This document shows, piece after piece, positions 8,701 to 17,294 of a stretch of DNA of 62,520 nt. Under the pieces are notes generated by a model, which had not been told where the DNA came from, did no database searches, and saw only the letters and a program-made list of their open reading frames with translations. The first letter of the stretch is position 1, and each line of letters starts with the position of its first letter. Origin of the DNA: an uncultured Pelagibacteraceae bacterium (GTDB lineage: Bacteria; Pseudomonadota; Alphaproteobacteria; Pelagibacterales; Pelagibacteraceae); assembly GCA_902598315.1 (NCBI GenBank), contig CACKBP010000007.1, forward strand, positions 1 through 62,520. Direction: 5' to 3'. A program made the translations under genes and the position numbers.

Positions 8701-10291
8701 AGAAATTGCAAGATTGAGACATTCAACGCCCGGTGTAACTTTAATTTCTCCTCCACCTCATCATGACATTTACTCAATCGAAGACTTAGCTCAATTAATT
8801 TATGATTTAAAACAAATAAATCCAAAAGCTAGAGTGGGAGTTAAGCTTGTTGCTTCAACTGGAATAGGTACAATTGCTGCAGGAGTAGCAAAAGCTAAAG
8901 CAGATATTATTTTAATATCTGGACACTCTGGCGGAACTGGAGCCAGCCCTCAAACAAGTATTAAGTATGCAGGTATACCATGGGAAATGGGTTTAACTGA
9001 AGCCAATCAGATCCTTACTTTAAATAATTTAAGACATAACGTTACTCTTAGAACCGACGGAGGATTAAAAACAGGTAGAGATGTAGTAATCGCTGCGATG
9101 ATGGGCGCAGAAGAATATGGAATGGGAACATCTTCTTTAGTCGCAATGGGATGTATAATGGTTAGACAGTGTCACTCTAATACATGTCCAGTAGGTGTTT
9201 GTAGCCAAGATCCGTCATTAAGAGAAAAGTTTACTGGTACACCCAAAAAAGTTGAAAATCTATTCAAATTTGTTGCAACTGAAGTAAGAGAAATTCTATC
9301 TTCATTAGGATTTAAATCTATTAATGAAATTATTGGTCGTACTGATTTATTATCTCAAGTAAACAAAGGTGCATCAAATTTAGATGATCTAGATTTAAAT
9401 CCTCTCTTAGTTCAAGCAGACCCAGGTGAAAATTTAAGATATTGCAAAGACAACCATATAAATAAAGTTCCTGAAACTTTAGATGAAAAAATATGGTCTG
9501 ACATTGAAGAAAAGATTAATACATCAAAGGAAAATAATTTTGAATATGAAATTGAGAATACATCTAGGTCTGTGGGAACTAGACTTTCACATCACGTTTA
9601 TAAAAAATTTGGTAATGGAAAACTAAATGACGAAACAATTAACATAAAATTAACCGGTTCAGCCGGTCAATCTTTAGGAGCTTTTCTGACAAAGGGAATA
9701 AGTCTAACAGTTGAGGGAGATTGTAACGATTATGTTGGAAAAGGTTTATCTGGGGGAAAAATAATTGTTAAAACTTCAAGTAAGAGTAGATTAATTGCAG
9801 ACCAAAACACAATTATAGGCAATACAGTTTTATATGGTGCTACATCCGGAACATTATACGCTTCTGGCCAAGCCGGTGAGAGATTTGCGGTAAGAAATTC
9901 AGGCAGTTTTGCAATTGTTGAAGGCTGTGGCGCTCACGGATGTGAATATATGACAGGAGGAAATGTAATAATATTGGGAGCGGTTGGAGATAATTTTGGT
10001 GCGGGTATGACTGGAGGAATGGCATTTGTTTATGATGAAAAAAATGAATTCGAAAATTTTGCAAATCCAGCATCAATTATTTGGCAGTCAGTTGAAACAG
10101 ATTATTGGAAAAAGTTCTTAAAAGAAAGTATTAAAGATTTTGAGTCTAAAACTTCTTCCCAAAAAGCAAAAAAAATACTTGAAAATTTTGAATATGAACT
10201 TAAAAATTTCAAGCAAGTGTGCCCAATAGAAATGCTTGATAAACTAGATAATCCAATTAGTTTAAAACCTCATGTTAAGAAGGCAGGTTAA
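5795..10291 (+). CDS. gltB: Glutamate synthase large subunit
   Basis: A 1498-residue amidotransferase-synthase in which glutamine-derived ammonia is channelled to an FMN site and added to 2-oxoglutarate. Cys26 in EHDACGVG is the class II glutaminase nucleophile, implying removal of a 25-residue propeptide. The central and FMN domains carry GSMSHGALS, GAKPGEGGQLPG and HSGGTGASP. CxxxxxCxxxxC in RQCHSNTCPVGVC holds the 3Fe-4S cluster. A C-terminal beta-helix with repeated glycines (GSAGQSLGAF onward) completes the usual arrangement. The length matches the family. It starts directly after the gltD stop and shares one base with the next gene, so it is cotranscribed. Confidence 0.97.
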   Translation: MNSYKKNKVLLEKTYNYNSEMEHDACGVGLIASTNGKKSRKVVEYGIEALKAIWHRGAVDADGKSGDGAGIQIEIAPDFFKEKILNTGHTLDEEKRICVGMVFLPRTDYSEQEKCREIIESTLLESDYYIYGWRQVPINPSVLGKTADQSRPEIAQVMFKKNENLKTNDLERDLFETRKKIEKIATESQLKDFYICSFSSRSIVYKGMFLAEMLSEFYPDLSDEKLTSRFAVFHQRYSTNTFPSWDLAQPFRTLAHNGEINTLKGNINWMKIHEQDMSSSLFKNVKDLKPVIRSSSDSGALDNVFELLVHSGKLAPLIKLMMIPDAWSKRSKTVPKNHQDLFNFLNSTIEPWDGPAAICATDAKWVLASSDRNGLRPLRYTITSDDLFFAGSETGMIKISEEKIIEKGKLGPGQIIAIDLKKGKLFKDKAIKDLLAKDYKKYNKQIIDLEKKISNENEKPNFTGEDLRKRQYLSGLSIEDLELILHPMAEEGKEASGSMGDDTPVAVLSSHFRPVSHYFRQNFSQVTNPPIDSLRENKVMSLKTRFGNLGNILDFDNLTEENIYVLDSPILTNSQFKKFRKFFSKKTKVIDCTFDISSSLKDRIEAIREEAETSVREGSTCLILSDKNISNQKATIPSILVVGAVHSYLVKQGLRGYCSLNVECSDALDTHSFAVLIGVGATTVNPYLAIDSIYQRFEKKLFGKSDFESCVIKFKKSIDAGLLKIMSKMGISVISSYRGGCNFEAVGLSRAIVSDYFPGMSSRISGIGVIGIEKKIKELHAKFNAKNVFTLPIGGLYRYRKSGEDHQYQGKLIHLLQSAVGSGSYEQYKKYSSGIHNLPPINIRDLLEFKKLKEPIKIEEVEPLEEILKRFGSGSMSHGALSAEAHETLAMGMNRIKGASCSGEGGEDAKRFKVLPNGDSANSRVKQIASARFGVTVDYLNNANEIEIKIAQGAKPGEGGQLPGFKVTEEIARLRHSTPGVTLISPPPHHDIYSIEDLAQLIYDLKQINPKARVGVKLVASTGIGTIAAGVAKAKADIILISGHSGGTGASPQTSIKYAGIPWEMGLTEANQILTLNNLRHNVTLRTDGGLKTGRDVVIAAMMGAEEYGMGTSSLVAMGCIMVRQCHSNTCPVGVCSQDPSLREKFTGTPKKVENLFKFVATEVREILSSLGFKSINEIIGRTDLLSQVNKGASNLDDLDLNPLLVQADPGENLRYCKDNHINKVPETLDEKIWSDIEEKINTSKENNFEYEIENTSRSVGTRLSHHVYKKFGNGKLNDETINIKLTGSAGQSLGAFLTKGISLTVEGDCNDYVGKGLSGGKIIVKTSSKSRLIADQNTIIGNTVLYGATSGTLYASGQAGERFAVRNSGSFAIVEGCGAHGCEYMTGGNVIILGAVGDNFGAGMTGGMAFVYDEKNEFENFANPASIIWQSVETDYWKKFLKESIKDFESKTSSQKAKKILENFEYELKNFKQVCPIEMLDKLDNPISLKPHVKKAG

Positions 10292-11169
10292 TGAGTAAAA
10301 TAAATATCTTTTGCTTTGGTTTTGGCCAAGTTGCAGAAGGTTTTATTAATAAATTAATTCAAGAAAAAAAAGATTTTGATTTAAGCATTACTTCTAGACA
10401 AGAAACTCATCAAATAGAATTAAACAATTTTAAAATAACATCATATCACTTTACTGATAATAAATTTGATAACTCTATAGATAAAAAATTAAAGGAAGCA
10501 AATTATATTTTAATTTCAATTCCACCAATAGAAGGCGAAGATATAGTTGCTAAATACTTAGATAAAAATCTACAAGGTATTACAAATTGTAAATGGATCA
10601 CTTATTTATCGGCTACAAGTGTATACGGAGACCATAAAGGTGAATGGGTAAATGAAAACAGTACTACTAAACCAACTTCTCCAAACGGGTCAAGCAGACT
10701 AGCAGCAGAAAATATTTGGAAAAAAATATCTAATAAACATAAATACCCGTTGCAAATTTTTAGATTAGCTGGAATATACTCTAAAGAGTTTAATATTTTA
10801 AAAAGATTACAAACAGGTAAATTACAAGTCGTAGATAAAAAAAATCATTTTTTTTCAAGGATTCATGTTGAGGACATAGCTAATATTTTATTCAAATCTC
10901 TTGATAATTTTAAAAATAATGAAATTTATAATATTTGTGATGATAAACCTGCCTCACAGAGTGATGTAGCAGCTTATGGCGCAAAATTACTCAATCTGAA
11001 AAATCCAAATACGGTAAAACTTGAAGAAGTCGAAAATGAAATGTTACGAAACTTTTATAAGGACTCTAAAAAAGTAGACAATAAAAAGATGAAAACCTTT
11101 TTTAAATATAATTTGAAATTTCCAACATATGTAGAGGGGTTAGATTATATCTTTAACAACAATCTCTAA
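10291..11169 (+). CDS. NAD(P)-binding SDR/epimerase-like protein, YeeZ type
   Basis: A 292-residue Rossmann protein. FGFGQVAEGF (residues 9-18) is a nucleotide-binding turn of the single-gene-epimerase/YeeZ kind, and SATSVYGDH (about 107-115) is the catalytic Ser strand, but no clear YxxxK follows (the region reads SSRLAAENIW). It may therefore bind a nucleotide without the standard SDR chemistry. It starts on the last base of the gltB stop (TAATG), so it belongs to the glutamate synthase unit, although no functional link is known. The 3' end overlaps the convergent hydrolase by 30 bases. Confidence 0.7.
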   Translation: MSKINIFCFGFGQVAEGFINKLIQEKKDFDLSITSRQETHQIELNNFKITSYHFTDNKFDNSIDKKLKEANYILISIPPIEGEDIVAKYLDKNLQGITNCKWITYLSATSVYGDHKGEWVNENSTTKPTSPNGSSRLAAENIWKKISNKHKYPLQIFRLAGIYSKEFNILKRLQTGKLQVVDKKNHFFSRIHVEDIANILFKSLDNFKNNEIYNICDDKPASQSDVAAYGAKLLNLKNPNTVKLEEVENEMLRNFYKDSKKVDNKKMKTFFKYNLKFPTYVEGLDYIFNNNL

Positions 11170-11895
11170 TTCTTTAACTATTCTTTTCAAAGGTCTTTGA
11201 TTAGATAAACTATGATCACCATTTTTTATAATTACTTTTTTCTTTTTGGCTTTTCTAAATATATTTAATACATAATTTGAATAAATAGTTGGGACAACTT
11301 CATCTCTTTGTCCATGTATCATTGTTACCCTAATATTTGCACTAATTTTTTTATTTAAAACCTTATTGTTTCTACCGTCTTTAATTAATTGTAAAGTAAT
11401 GGGGTATTCATACCCTCCATTCTTAATTAAAATTTTTCCTTTTTTAAGTAATTCTCTCTTTTTTTTTATTGGAAATTTCTTCCACATTAATCTTGTCAAA
11501 AATTCTGGAGCTGAACCTATTCCAATAAATCCTTTGATTTGAGATTCAAAATAACTAAATTGATTCAATGCTATCCAAGCTCCCATACTTGAACCAATTA
11601 AGATAAAATTATTTTTTTTTACAATTTTTTTTATTACGCTTTTAGTATCCTTTGACCATAAACTAATATTTCCTTTAGTAAAAATACCGGAAGATTTTCC
11701 ATGCCCAGAGTATTCTAAACTTAAAAAACCCAAATTGTTTTTTTTTGCAAATTTCAAAAGAGTTTGAGGTTTTTCACCTTCCATATCAGACATAAATCCT
11801 GGAAGAAAAATTATATATAGCTTCTTTCTAAAATAATTGACTATATACCTAAGTTTTTTCGTATTCGAAATTTTAAGATACCTAAATTTTTTCAT
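11140..11895 (-). CDS. Alpha/beta hydrolase
   Basis: A 251-residue serine hydrolase. FLPGF (30-34) is the oxyanion-hole strand, GSSMG (101-105, Ser103) is the nucleophile elbow, Asp198 lies in HGQRDEVVP, and His228 in NGDHSL completes the triad. The compact size and GHGKSSG loop resemble ABHD10-like esterases, so a small ester or thioester substrate is likely but unspecified. No signal peptide is seen, so it is probably cytoplasmic. It ends tail to tail inside the NAD-binding gene and diverges from the GT4 gene across a 36-base spacer that is largely a palindrome. Confidence 0.82.
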   Translation of the reverse strand: MKKFRYLKISNTKKLRYIVNYFRKKLYIIFLPGFMSDMEGEKPQTLLKFAKKNNLGFLSLEYSGHGKSSGIFTKGNISLWSKDTKSVIKKIVKKNNFILIGSSMGAWIALNQFSYFESQIKGFIGIGSAPEFLTRLMWKKFPIKKKRELLKKGKILIKNGGYEYPITLQLIKDGRNNKVLNKKISANIRVTMIHGQRDEVVPTIYSNYVLNIFRKAKKKKVIIKNGDHSLSNQRPLKRIVKELEIVVKDII

Positions 11896-11917
11896 ATAAC
11901 GATTAATTAATTGTTAT
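11896..11917. promoter_or_regulatory. 22-nt near-perfect palindrome in divergent spacer
   Basis: The spacer between the hydrolase start (11895, minus) and the GT4 start (11932, plus) is mostly a 22-base inverted repeat. Its 10-base core ATTAATTAAT is flanked by ATAAC on the left and GTTAT on the right, with one G/T mismatch at 11901/11912. Because it touches the hydrolase start codon and must cover both promoters, a shared operator is a reasonable guess. AT-rich palindromes also occur by chance. Confidence 0.35.
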
Positions 11918-11931
11918 TATATATAAATAAG

Positions 11932-13089
11932 ATGACTACTAAAATAAATGTTTTGCAAGTTATACCTAAACTTGGATATGGCGGCGCAGAGACCGGTTGT
12001 TACGATATTGCTCATTACTTAGCCGAGCAAGATTGCGGTTCTTTTATAGCAACATCTGGAGGTGAGCTTCTTAAATATATTAAAAAAAATAAAGTAAGAG
12101 TTTTTAAGATTCCAGTTCACTCAAAAAATCCAATATTTATTTTTCTTAATATAATATTATTATCTTTCTTAATTTTATTTAATAAGATTAATATTGTTCA
12201 TGCAAGAAGTAGAGCTCCAGCATGGTCATGTTACTTTGCATGCATATTAACAAATACTCACTTTGTTACAACCTTTCATGGCACTTATAATTTTAAAAGT
12301 AAATTAAAAAAATTTTACAATAGTATAATGCTAAGAGCTAAATTGACTATAGCAGGCTCAAATTTTATTTTTAGCCATATAAATGAAAATTACAGTGAGT
12401 ATCTTAATAAAAAAAAAAAATTAAGAGTAATCTTTAGAGGTATAAATATTGATTACTTTAATCAAAAAAATATTTCAATTTTAAAACAAGAAAGATTAAA
12501 AAAAGAATGGGGTATTGAACCAAATAAATTTATCTTTCTTTTGCCTGGGAGATTGACTTACTGGAAAGGTCAAGAAAAATTTATAGAGTCATTAAACATT
12601 TTAATAGAAGATTATAGTTTTACAAATTTTCAGGCAATACTACTAGGATCTGATCAAGGCAGAAAGGTTTATACTAAAAAACTACTAAGTTTGATTGAAA
12701 GATATAGTTTGACAAAAAAGATAAAATTTATTCCTCATTGTAAAGAAATGCCCTTAGCATACTCTCTTGCTGATGTAGTTGTATCTGCCTCAACCGAGCC
12801 AGAAGCTTTTGGAAGAGTATCTGTAGAGTCTCAAGCAATGGGCAAACCGATAATAGCCAGTAATTTAGGCGGTTCAAAAGAAACAGTTTTAAATAAAAAA
12901 ACAGGTTTTTTATATAAACATGATGATCCTAGAGAACTTGCTAAAAATTTAAATACTGTTATTCAATTATCTCAAGAAGAGTTGAAATTAATTGGAAACG
13001 AGGGTAGAAAAAACGTAACTAAGAAATTTGATGTTGACGTAATGTGTGACTCAAATCTAAGAGAATATAAAAAATTGTTTAAAAATTAA
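11932..13089 (+). CDS. Glycosyltransferase family 4 (GT-B)
   Basis: A retaining glycosyltransferase of 385 residues when started at the ATG at 11932. The frame extends upstream to a TTG at 11911, but those codons run into the palindrome and lack family similarity. The N-terminal GGAET turn, PGRLTYWKGQEKFIESL in the middle and EAFGRVSVESQAMGKPIIASNLGG near the C-terminus (the E-x7-E donor-sugar motif) are diagnostic for GT4. It probably builds LPS or another surface glycan. thrS starts on the last base of its stop codon, tying a glycan gene to the head of a translation operon. Confidence 0.88.
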   Translation: MTTKINVLQVIPKLGYGGAETGCYDIAHYLAEQDCGSFIATSGGELLKYIKKNKVRVFKIPVHSKNPIFIFLNIILLSFLILFNKINIVHARSRAPAWSCYFACILTNTHFVTTFHGTYNFKSKLKKFYNSIMLRAKLTIAGSNFIFSHINENYSEYLNKKKKLRVIFRGINIDYFNQKNISILKQERLKKEWGIEPNKFIFLLPGRLTYWKGQEKFIESLNILIEDYSFTNFQAILLGSDQGRKVYTKKLLSLIERYSLTKKIKFIPHCKEMPLAYSLADVVVSASTEPEAFGRVSVESQAMGKPIIASNLGGSKETVLNKKTGFLYKHDDPRELAKNLNTVIQLSQEELKLIGNEGRKNVTKKFDVDVMCDSNLREYKKLFKN

Positions 13090-15008
13090 TGCCAGAGATA
13101 CAATTATTAAACGGTAAGAAAATTCCTTTTACAAAATCAATTAATGGTTTTGAGCTAACAAAAAAAATTAGTAAGTCATTAGAAAAGTCAGCATTAATCA
13201 TGGAAGTTAACGGGGAGCTCAAAGATTTAAGTCACCAAATTACAACCAATGCAAAAGTCAAAATTATTACACCAAAAGATAAAGAGGGTTTAGAAGTAAT
13301 TAGACATGACGCAGCTCATATAATGGCAATGGCTGTCCAAGAATTATTCCCTGGGACACAAGTCACTATCGGGCCAGTTATTGAAAACGGATTTTACTAT
13401 GACTTTGCGAGAAAAGATCCTTTTACAAGCGAGGACTTGAAGAAAATTGAAAAAAAAATGTCGGAGATAATTGATAAAGATGTCAAGACAAGGAGAGAAG
13501 TTTGGGAGCGCGAACAAGCTATAAGCCATTTTAAAAAAATTGGGGAAAAATATAAAGCCGAAATTATCGAGAGTATACCTAAGGGAGAGGAGCTTTCTGT
13601 CTATCATCATGGAGATACTTGGCACGACTTATGCAGAGGCCCTCATTTAGCTTCTTCAAGTAAAATTGGTAAAGCTTTTAAACTCACAAAAGTATCAGGG
13701 GCTTATTGGAGAGGCGATTCAAAAAATGAGATGTTACAGAGAATTTATGGAACTTGCTGGAGCTCAAAGAAAGACCTCGAGGATTATCTTAATCGTTTAG
13801 CTGAGGCAGAAAAAAGAGATCATAGAAAACTTGGTAAAGAAATGGATTTATTTCATTTTAGAGAAGAAAGTCCAGGATCGGTATTCTGGCACGAGAAAGG
13901 TTGGTTGTTATTTCAAAGACTTGTAGAATTTATGAGAATGAAGCAAAGGTTAGCAGGATATAAAGAAATTAATACTCCTGAACTTTTAGATAAAACTCTA
14001 TGGGAAAAATCTGGACACTGGGAAAAATTTGGTGAGCATATGTTTATTTCTGAAACACCAGATGAAAAAACTTTTGCAGTAAAACCAATGAATTGTCCAG
14101 GTTGTGTTCAAGTTTTCAATCAAGGGTTAAAAAGTTACAGAGACCTACCATTGAAGCTATCTGAATTTGGTAAAGTTCACAGATATGAACCTTCAGGGGC
14201 ATTGCATGGACTACTGAGGGTTAGAGCTTTCACCCAAGATGATGCACACATTTTTTGTACAGAGGATCAAATTACAGAAGAGTCCTTATCAGTAACAAAT
14301 TTAATTTTAGAAATATATAAAGATTTGGGTTTTAAAAATGTAATTTTAAAATATTCGGATAGACCAGAAAAAAGAGTTGGCGATGACAATATTTGGGATA
14401 AATCAGAAGCAGCACTTTTGGCAGCGATAAAAAAATCTAAATTAGAATATAGCATAAACAAAGGTGAGGGAGCATTCTATGGACCAAAAATTGAATTTGT
14501 TTTAAGAGATGCTATTGGAAGAGACTGGCAATGCGGAACTTTACAAGTAGATTTAAATTTACCCGAAAGATTAGGTGCATCATACGTATCTAAAGATGGA
14601 ACTAAAAGAGTTCCTGTAATGTTACATAGAGCTCTATTTGGATCTTTAGAGAGATTTATAGGAATTTTAATTGAAAACTACGCAGGCAAGTTACCTTTTT
14701 GGCTATCTCCTGCGCAAGCAGTAGTATGTCCAATCTCAGAAGATAACAATAAATATGTTAAAAAGTTATTTGAAGATTTGTTTAAAGAAGGTATAAAATG
14801 CGAAATGGATTTAAGGAATGAAAAAATAAATTATAAAATAAGAGAACACTCACTTGCAAAAATACCGTTTATTATTGTATGCGGTAAAAAAGAGGTAGCA
14901 GATAATACAGTCACTGTCAGAAAGCTTGGTTCAGAAAAACAAGAAGTTATGAAAAGAGATACATTAATAAAAAATATGTTAGACTTAAATAAGTTGCCAT
15001 TAAATTAA
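13089..15008 (+). CDS. thrS: Threonyl-tRNA synthetase
   Basis: A full-length 639-residue class II synthetase. The first ~60 residues form the TGS domain. The editing domain follows with HDAAHIMAMAVQELFPG. The catalytic core contains NCPGC (a zinc ligand region), motif 2 around HRYEPSGALHGLLRVRAF and motif 3 at HRALFGSLERF. An anticodon-binding domain closes the protein. It is first in a run of translation genes (thrS, infC, rpmI, rplT, pheS, pheT, lepA), the same order of functions seen in many proteobacteria. It overlaps the GT4 gene by one base and abuts infC. Confidence 0.98.
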   Translation: MPEIQLLNGKKIPFTKSINGFELTKKISKSLEKSALIMEVNGELKDLSHQITTNAKVKIITPKDKEGLEVIRHDAAHIMAMAVQELFPGTQVTIGPVIENGFYYDFARKDPFTSEDLKKIEKKMSEIIDKDVKTRREVWEREQAISHFKKIGEKYKAEIIESIPKGEELSVYHHGDTWHDLCRGPHLASSSKIGKAFKLTKVSGAYWRGDSKNEMLQRIYGTCWSSKKDLEDYLNRLAEAEKRDHRKLGKEMDLFHFREESPGSVFWHEKGWLLFQRLVEFMRMKQRLAGYKEINTPELLDKTLWEKSGHWEKFGEHMFISETPDEKTFAVKPMNCPGCVQVFNQGLKSYRDLPLKLSEFGKVHRYEPSGALHGLLRVRAFTQDDAHIFCTEDQITEESLSVTNLILEIYKDLGFKNVILKYSDRPEKRVGDDNIWDKSEAALLAAIKKSKLEYSINKGEGAFYGPKIEFVLRDAIGRDWQCGTLQVDLNLPERLGASYVSKDGTKRVPVMLHRALFGSLERFIGILIENYAGKLPFWLSPAQAVVCPISEDNNKYVKKLFEDLFKEGIKCEMDLRNEKINYKIREHSLAKIPFIIVCGKKEVADNTVTVRKLGSEKQEVMKRDTLIKNMLDLNKLPLN

Positions 15009-15554
15009 GTGCCAAACTCAAAGCCAAATTATTTCCAAAGAAGAACTAAACCTCAAGGTCCTAGAGCTAATGAGCGCATACGTGCATTGGATGTTCAAGT
15101 TATCGGAAGCGATGGATCAAACCTTGGCGCGATGCCTCTAAATAAAGCGATTGAACTTGCTAAGAATGAAGACCTAGATTTAATCGAGATATCCCCAAAC
15201 GCGAATCCGCCCGTTTGTAAAATAATGGATATGGGCAAATATAAATACGACTTGCAAAAAAAAGCTAATCAAGCAAAAAAAAAACAAAAGATAGTATCAT
15301 TAAAAGAAATTAAGTTGAGACCAGGAACGGAGACACATGATTATAATTTTAAGATAAAAAATGCAAAAAAATTTATAAACAAGGGAGATAAAGTTAAATT
15401 TACTGTAAAATTCAAAGGTAGAGAAATGCAACATACGGAACTTGGTAAAGATTTAATGAATAAAATAATTGAAGAAACAAAAGATATTGCTAAAGTTGAA
15501 AGCCAACCTAAATTTGAAGGCAAACAGATGGTAATGATAATTCAACCCATTTAA
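15009..15554 (+). CDS. infC: Translation initiation factor IF-3
   Basis: A 181-residue IF-3 that keeps 30S subunits free and checks start-codon pairing. The N-terminal domain (RANERIRALDVQVIG, LDLIEISPNANPPVCKIMDMGKYKY) and the basic C-terminal domain (LKEIKLRPGTETHDYNFK) are intact. The start is GTG, directly following the thrS stop. Many bacteria use AUU here for IF-3 autoregulation, whereas GTG is an ordinary alternative start, so that particular control is not evident. Confidence 0.97.
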   Translation: MPNSKPNYFQRRTKPQGPRANERIRALDVQVIGSDGSNLGAMPLNKAIELAKNEDLDLIEISPNANPPVCKIMDMGKYKYDLQKKANQAKKKQKIVSLKEIKLRPGTETHDYNFKIKNAKKFINKGDKVKFTVKFKGREMQHTELGKDLMNKIIEETKDIAKVESQPKFEGKQMVMIIQPI

Positions 15555-15570
15555 ATCACAAATAATAGCG

Positions 15571-15592
15571 CCTTGCGTAGACAAAGCAATGG
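15571..15592 (+). promoter_or_regulatory. Possible leader hairpin upstream of rpmI-rplT
   Basis: In the 58-base infC-rpmI gap, CCTTGC (15571-15576) can pair with GCAA-T-GG (15586-15592) around a 9-base loop, with one bulged base. It is GC-richer than its surroundings and lies about 20 bases before the rpmI start, where ribosomal protein leaders that bind L20 occur in other bacteria. The stem is short, so this is only a candidate. Confidence 0.25.
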
Positions 15593-15612
15593 ATATATAA
15601 GACCGAATATTT

Positions 15613-15819
15613 ATGCCTAAATTAAAAACTAAAAGCTCTGCAAAAAAAAGGTTCAGATTTACTGCATCTGGTAAAATTAAAATGCCTCAAGCAGGCAAAC
15701 GACATGGTATGATCAAAAGATCGAATTCACAAATAAGAAAGCAAAGAGGCACAACGATTATGACAAAGCAAGACACCAAAATTGTTAAATCGTATATGCC
15801 ATATAACTTAAGAGGATAA
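15613..15819 (+). CDS. rpmI: 50S ribosomal protein L35
   Basis: A 68-residue, strongly basic protein with the family hallmarks [14 protein letters not shown] at the start, KAGKRHGM-like [12 protein letters not shown] in the middle and a C-terminal MPYNLRG. It is full length and sits between infC and rplT as in most bacteria, with one base before rplT. Confidence 0.97.
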   Translation: MPKLKTKSSAKKRFRFTASGKIKMPQAGKRHGMIKRSNSQIRKQRGTTIMTKQDTKIVKSYMPYNLRG

Positions 15820-15820
15820 T

Positions 15821-16177
15821 ATGGCTAGAACAAAACGTGGGGTAATAAGTAAAGCTAAACACAAAAAAATTTTAAAGACAGTTAAAGGCCAATACGGTAG
15901 GAGAAAAAATACTATAAGAATTGCTCGTCAAGCCATGGAAAAAGCAATGCAATATGCTTACCGTGATAGAAAAAACAAAAAAAGAGAATTTAGATCCTTA
16001 TGGATCCAAAGAATCAACGCTGGAGTTAGGGCTGAAGGTTTAACTTACTCAAAGTTTATTAACGGTCTAGCTAAATCTAAAATAAAATTAGACAGAAAAG
16101 TTTTGGCTGAATTGGCTTATAATAATCCAGAAGTCTTTAAATCTGTGGTTAAAAAGGTTCAATCCTCCCTTAGTTAA
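15821..16177 (+). CDS. rplT: 50S ribosomal protein L20
   Basis: A 118-residue assembly protein of the large subunit. The basic N-terminal extension ([35 protein letters not shown]) and the globular part ([23 protein letters not shown]) are both typical. In other bacteria L20 represses its own operon by binding the leader. A weak hairpin upstream of rpmI would be the place to look here. A 49-base gap separates it from pheS, with no terminator visible. Confidence 0.98.
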   Translation: MARTKRGVISKAKHKKILKTVKGQYGRRKNTIRIARQAMEKAMQYAYRDRKNKKREFRSLWIQRINAGVRAEGLTYSKFINGLAKSKIKLDRKVLAELAYNNPEVFKSVVKKVQSSLS

Positions 16178-16226
16178 AAGGGTCTTTGATTTAACACAAA
16201 CTTTAATATAAAAAATCAATTACCCG

Positions 16227-17294
16227 ATGAGTGATTTAGATAAAATAAATTCTATTTTTAATGCTAAGATTGATTCTGTAAAAACTAAGGAAGATTTACA
16301 AAATATTAAAACAGAGTTTTTTGGAAAAAACGGTCAAATAACAAGACAATTTAAAACTTTAGGCTCTTTAGATCCTGCGAATAGAAAAGAGTTTGCATCA
16401 AATTTAAATAAAATTAAAGACGATCTAGCTAATCAAATTGATCAAAAAGATTTAGAACTCAGTAATATAGAAATAAATGAAAAATTAAAAAATGAAAAAG
16501 TAGATGTAACTTTACCAATCCGACCTTACCAACAAGGAAAAATACATCCAGTATCTCAAGTGATAGATGAAATTTCCTCTATTTTTTCTGAAATTGGTTT
16601 TTCAGTAGCAGAGGGACCTGATGTTGAGACAGAGTATAATAATTTTACGGCCTTAAATACACCTGAAGACCATCCTGCTAGAGATATGCATGATACATTT
16701 TATTTAGAAAAAAACAAAAAATTACTTTTAAGAACGCACACTTCTCCTGTTCAAATTCGAACAATGTTAAGTGGAAAGCCGCCGTTTAAAATCATAGTGC
16801 CTGGCAGAACTTACAGATGCGACAGTGACCAAACTCATGCTCCAATGTTTCATCAGCTCGAGGGACTTCATATAGATAAGGATATTAGCATGGGTCATTT
16901 AAAAGGTTGCTTAGATTATTTTATTAAAGAATTTTTTGAAGTTAAAAATGTTAAAATGAGATTTAGGCCTAGTCACTTTCCATTTACCGAACCATCAGCT
17001 GAAGTAGATATTGGTTACAAAATTGTAAATGAGAAAATTATAATAGGAGATGGAGATAAATGGTTAGAGATTTTAGGTTGCGGGATGGTTCATCCAAATG
17101 TTTTGAAAAATGCAAAAGTAGATCCAAAAAAATATCAAGGGTTTGCTTTCGGGATGGGTATAGATCGATTAGCAATGTTAAAATACGGCATTAACGATCT
17201 AAGAGCTTTTTTTGAAACAGATTATAGATGGTTAAGCCATTTTGGTTTTGATCCTTTAGATGTTCCTACAAATTATAGAGGTTTAAGTAAATGA
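16227..17294 (+). CDS. pheS: Phenylalanyl-tRNA synthetase alpha subunit
   Basis: A 355-residue catalytic subunit of the (alpha beta)2 enzyme. The N-terminal coiled coil (about 1-90) binds tRNA-Phe. Motif 2 surrounds [35 protein letters not shown] lies in the phenylalanine site, and motif 3 is [18 protein letters not shown]. It is complete and overlaps pheT by four bases (ATGA). Its substrate tRNA, encoded at 54214, is structurally unusual in this genome, although the anticodon GAA is normal. Confidence 0.98.
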   Translation: MSDLDKINSIFNAKIDSVKTKEDLQNIKTEFFGKNGQITRQFKTLGSLDPANRKEFASNLNKIKDDLANQIDQKDLELSNIEINEKLKNEKVDVTLPIRPYQQGKIHPVSQVIDEISSIFSEIGFSVAEGPDVETEYNNFTALNTPEDHPARDMHDTFYLEKNKKLLLRTHTSPVQIRTMLSGKPPFKIIVPGRTYRCDSDQTHAPMFHQLEGLHIDKDISMGHLKGCLDYFIKEFFEVKNVKMRFRPSHFPFTEPSAEVDIGYKIVNEKIIIGDGDKWLEILGCGMVHPNVLKNAKVDPKKYQGFAFGMGIDRLAMLKYGINDLRAFFETDYRWLSHFGFDPLDVPTNYRGLSK

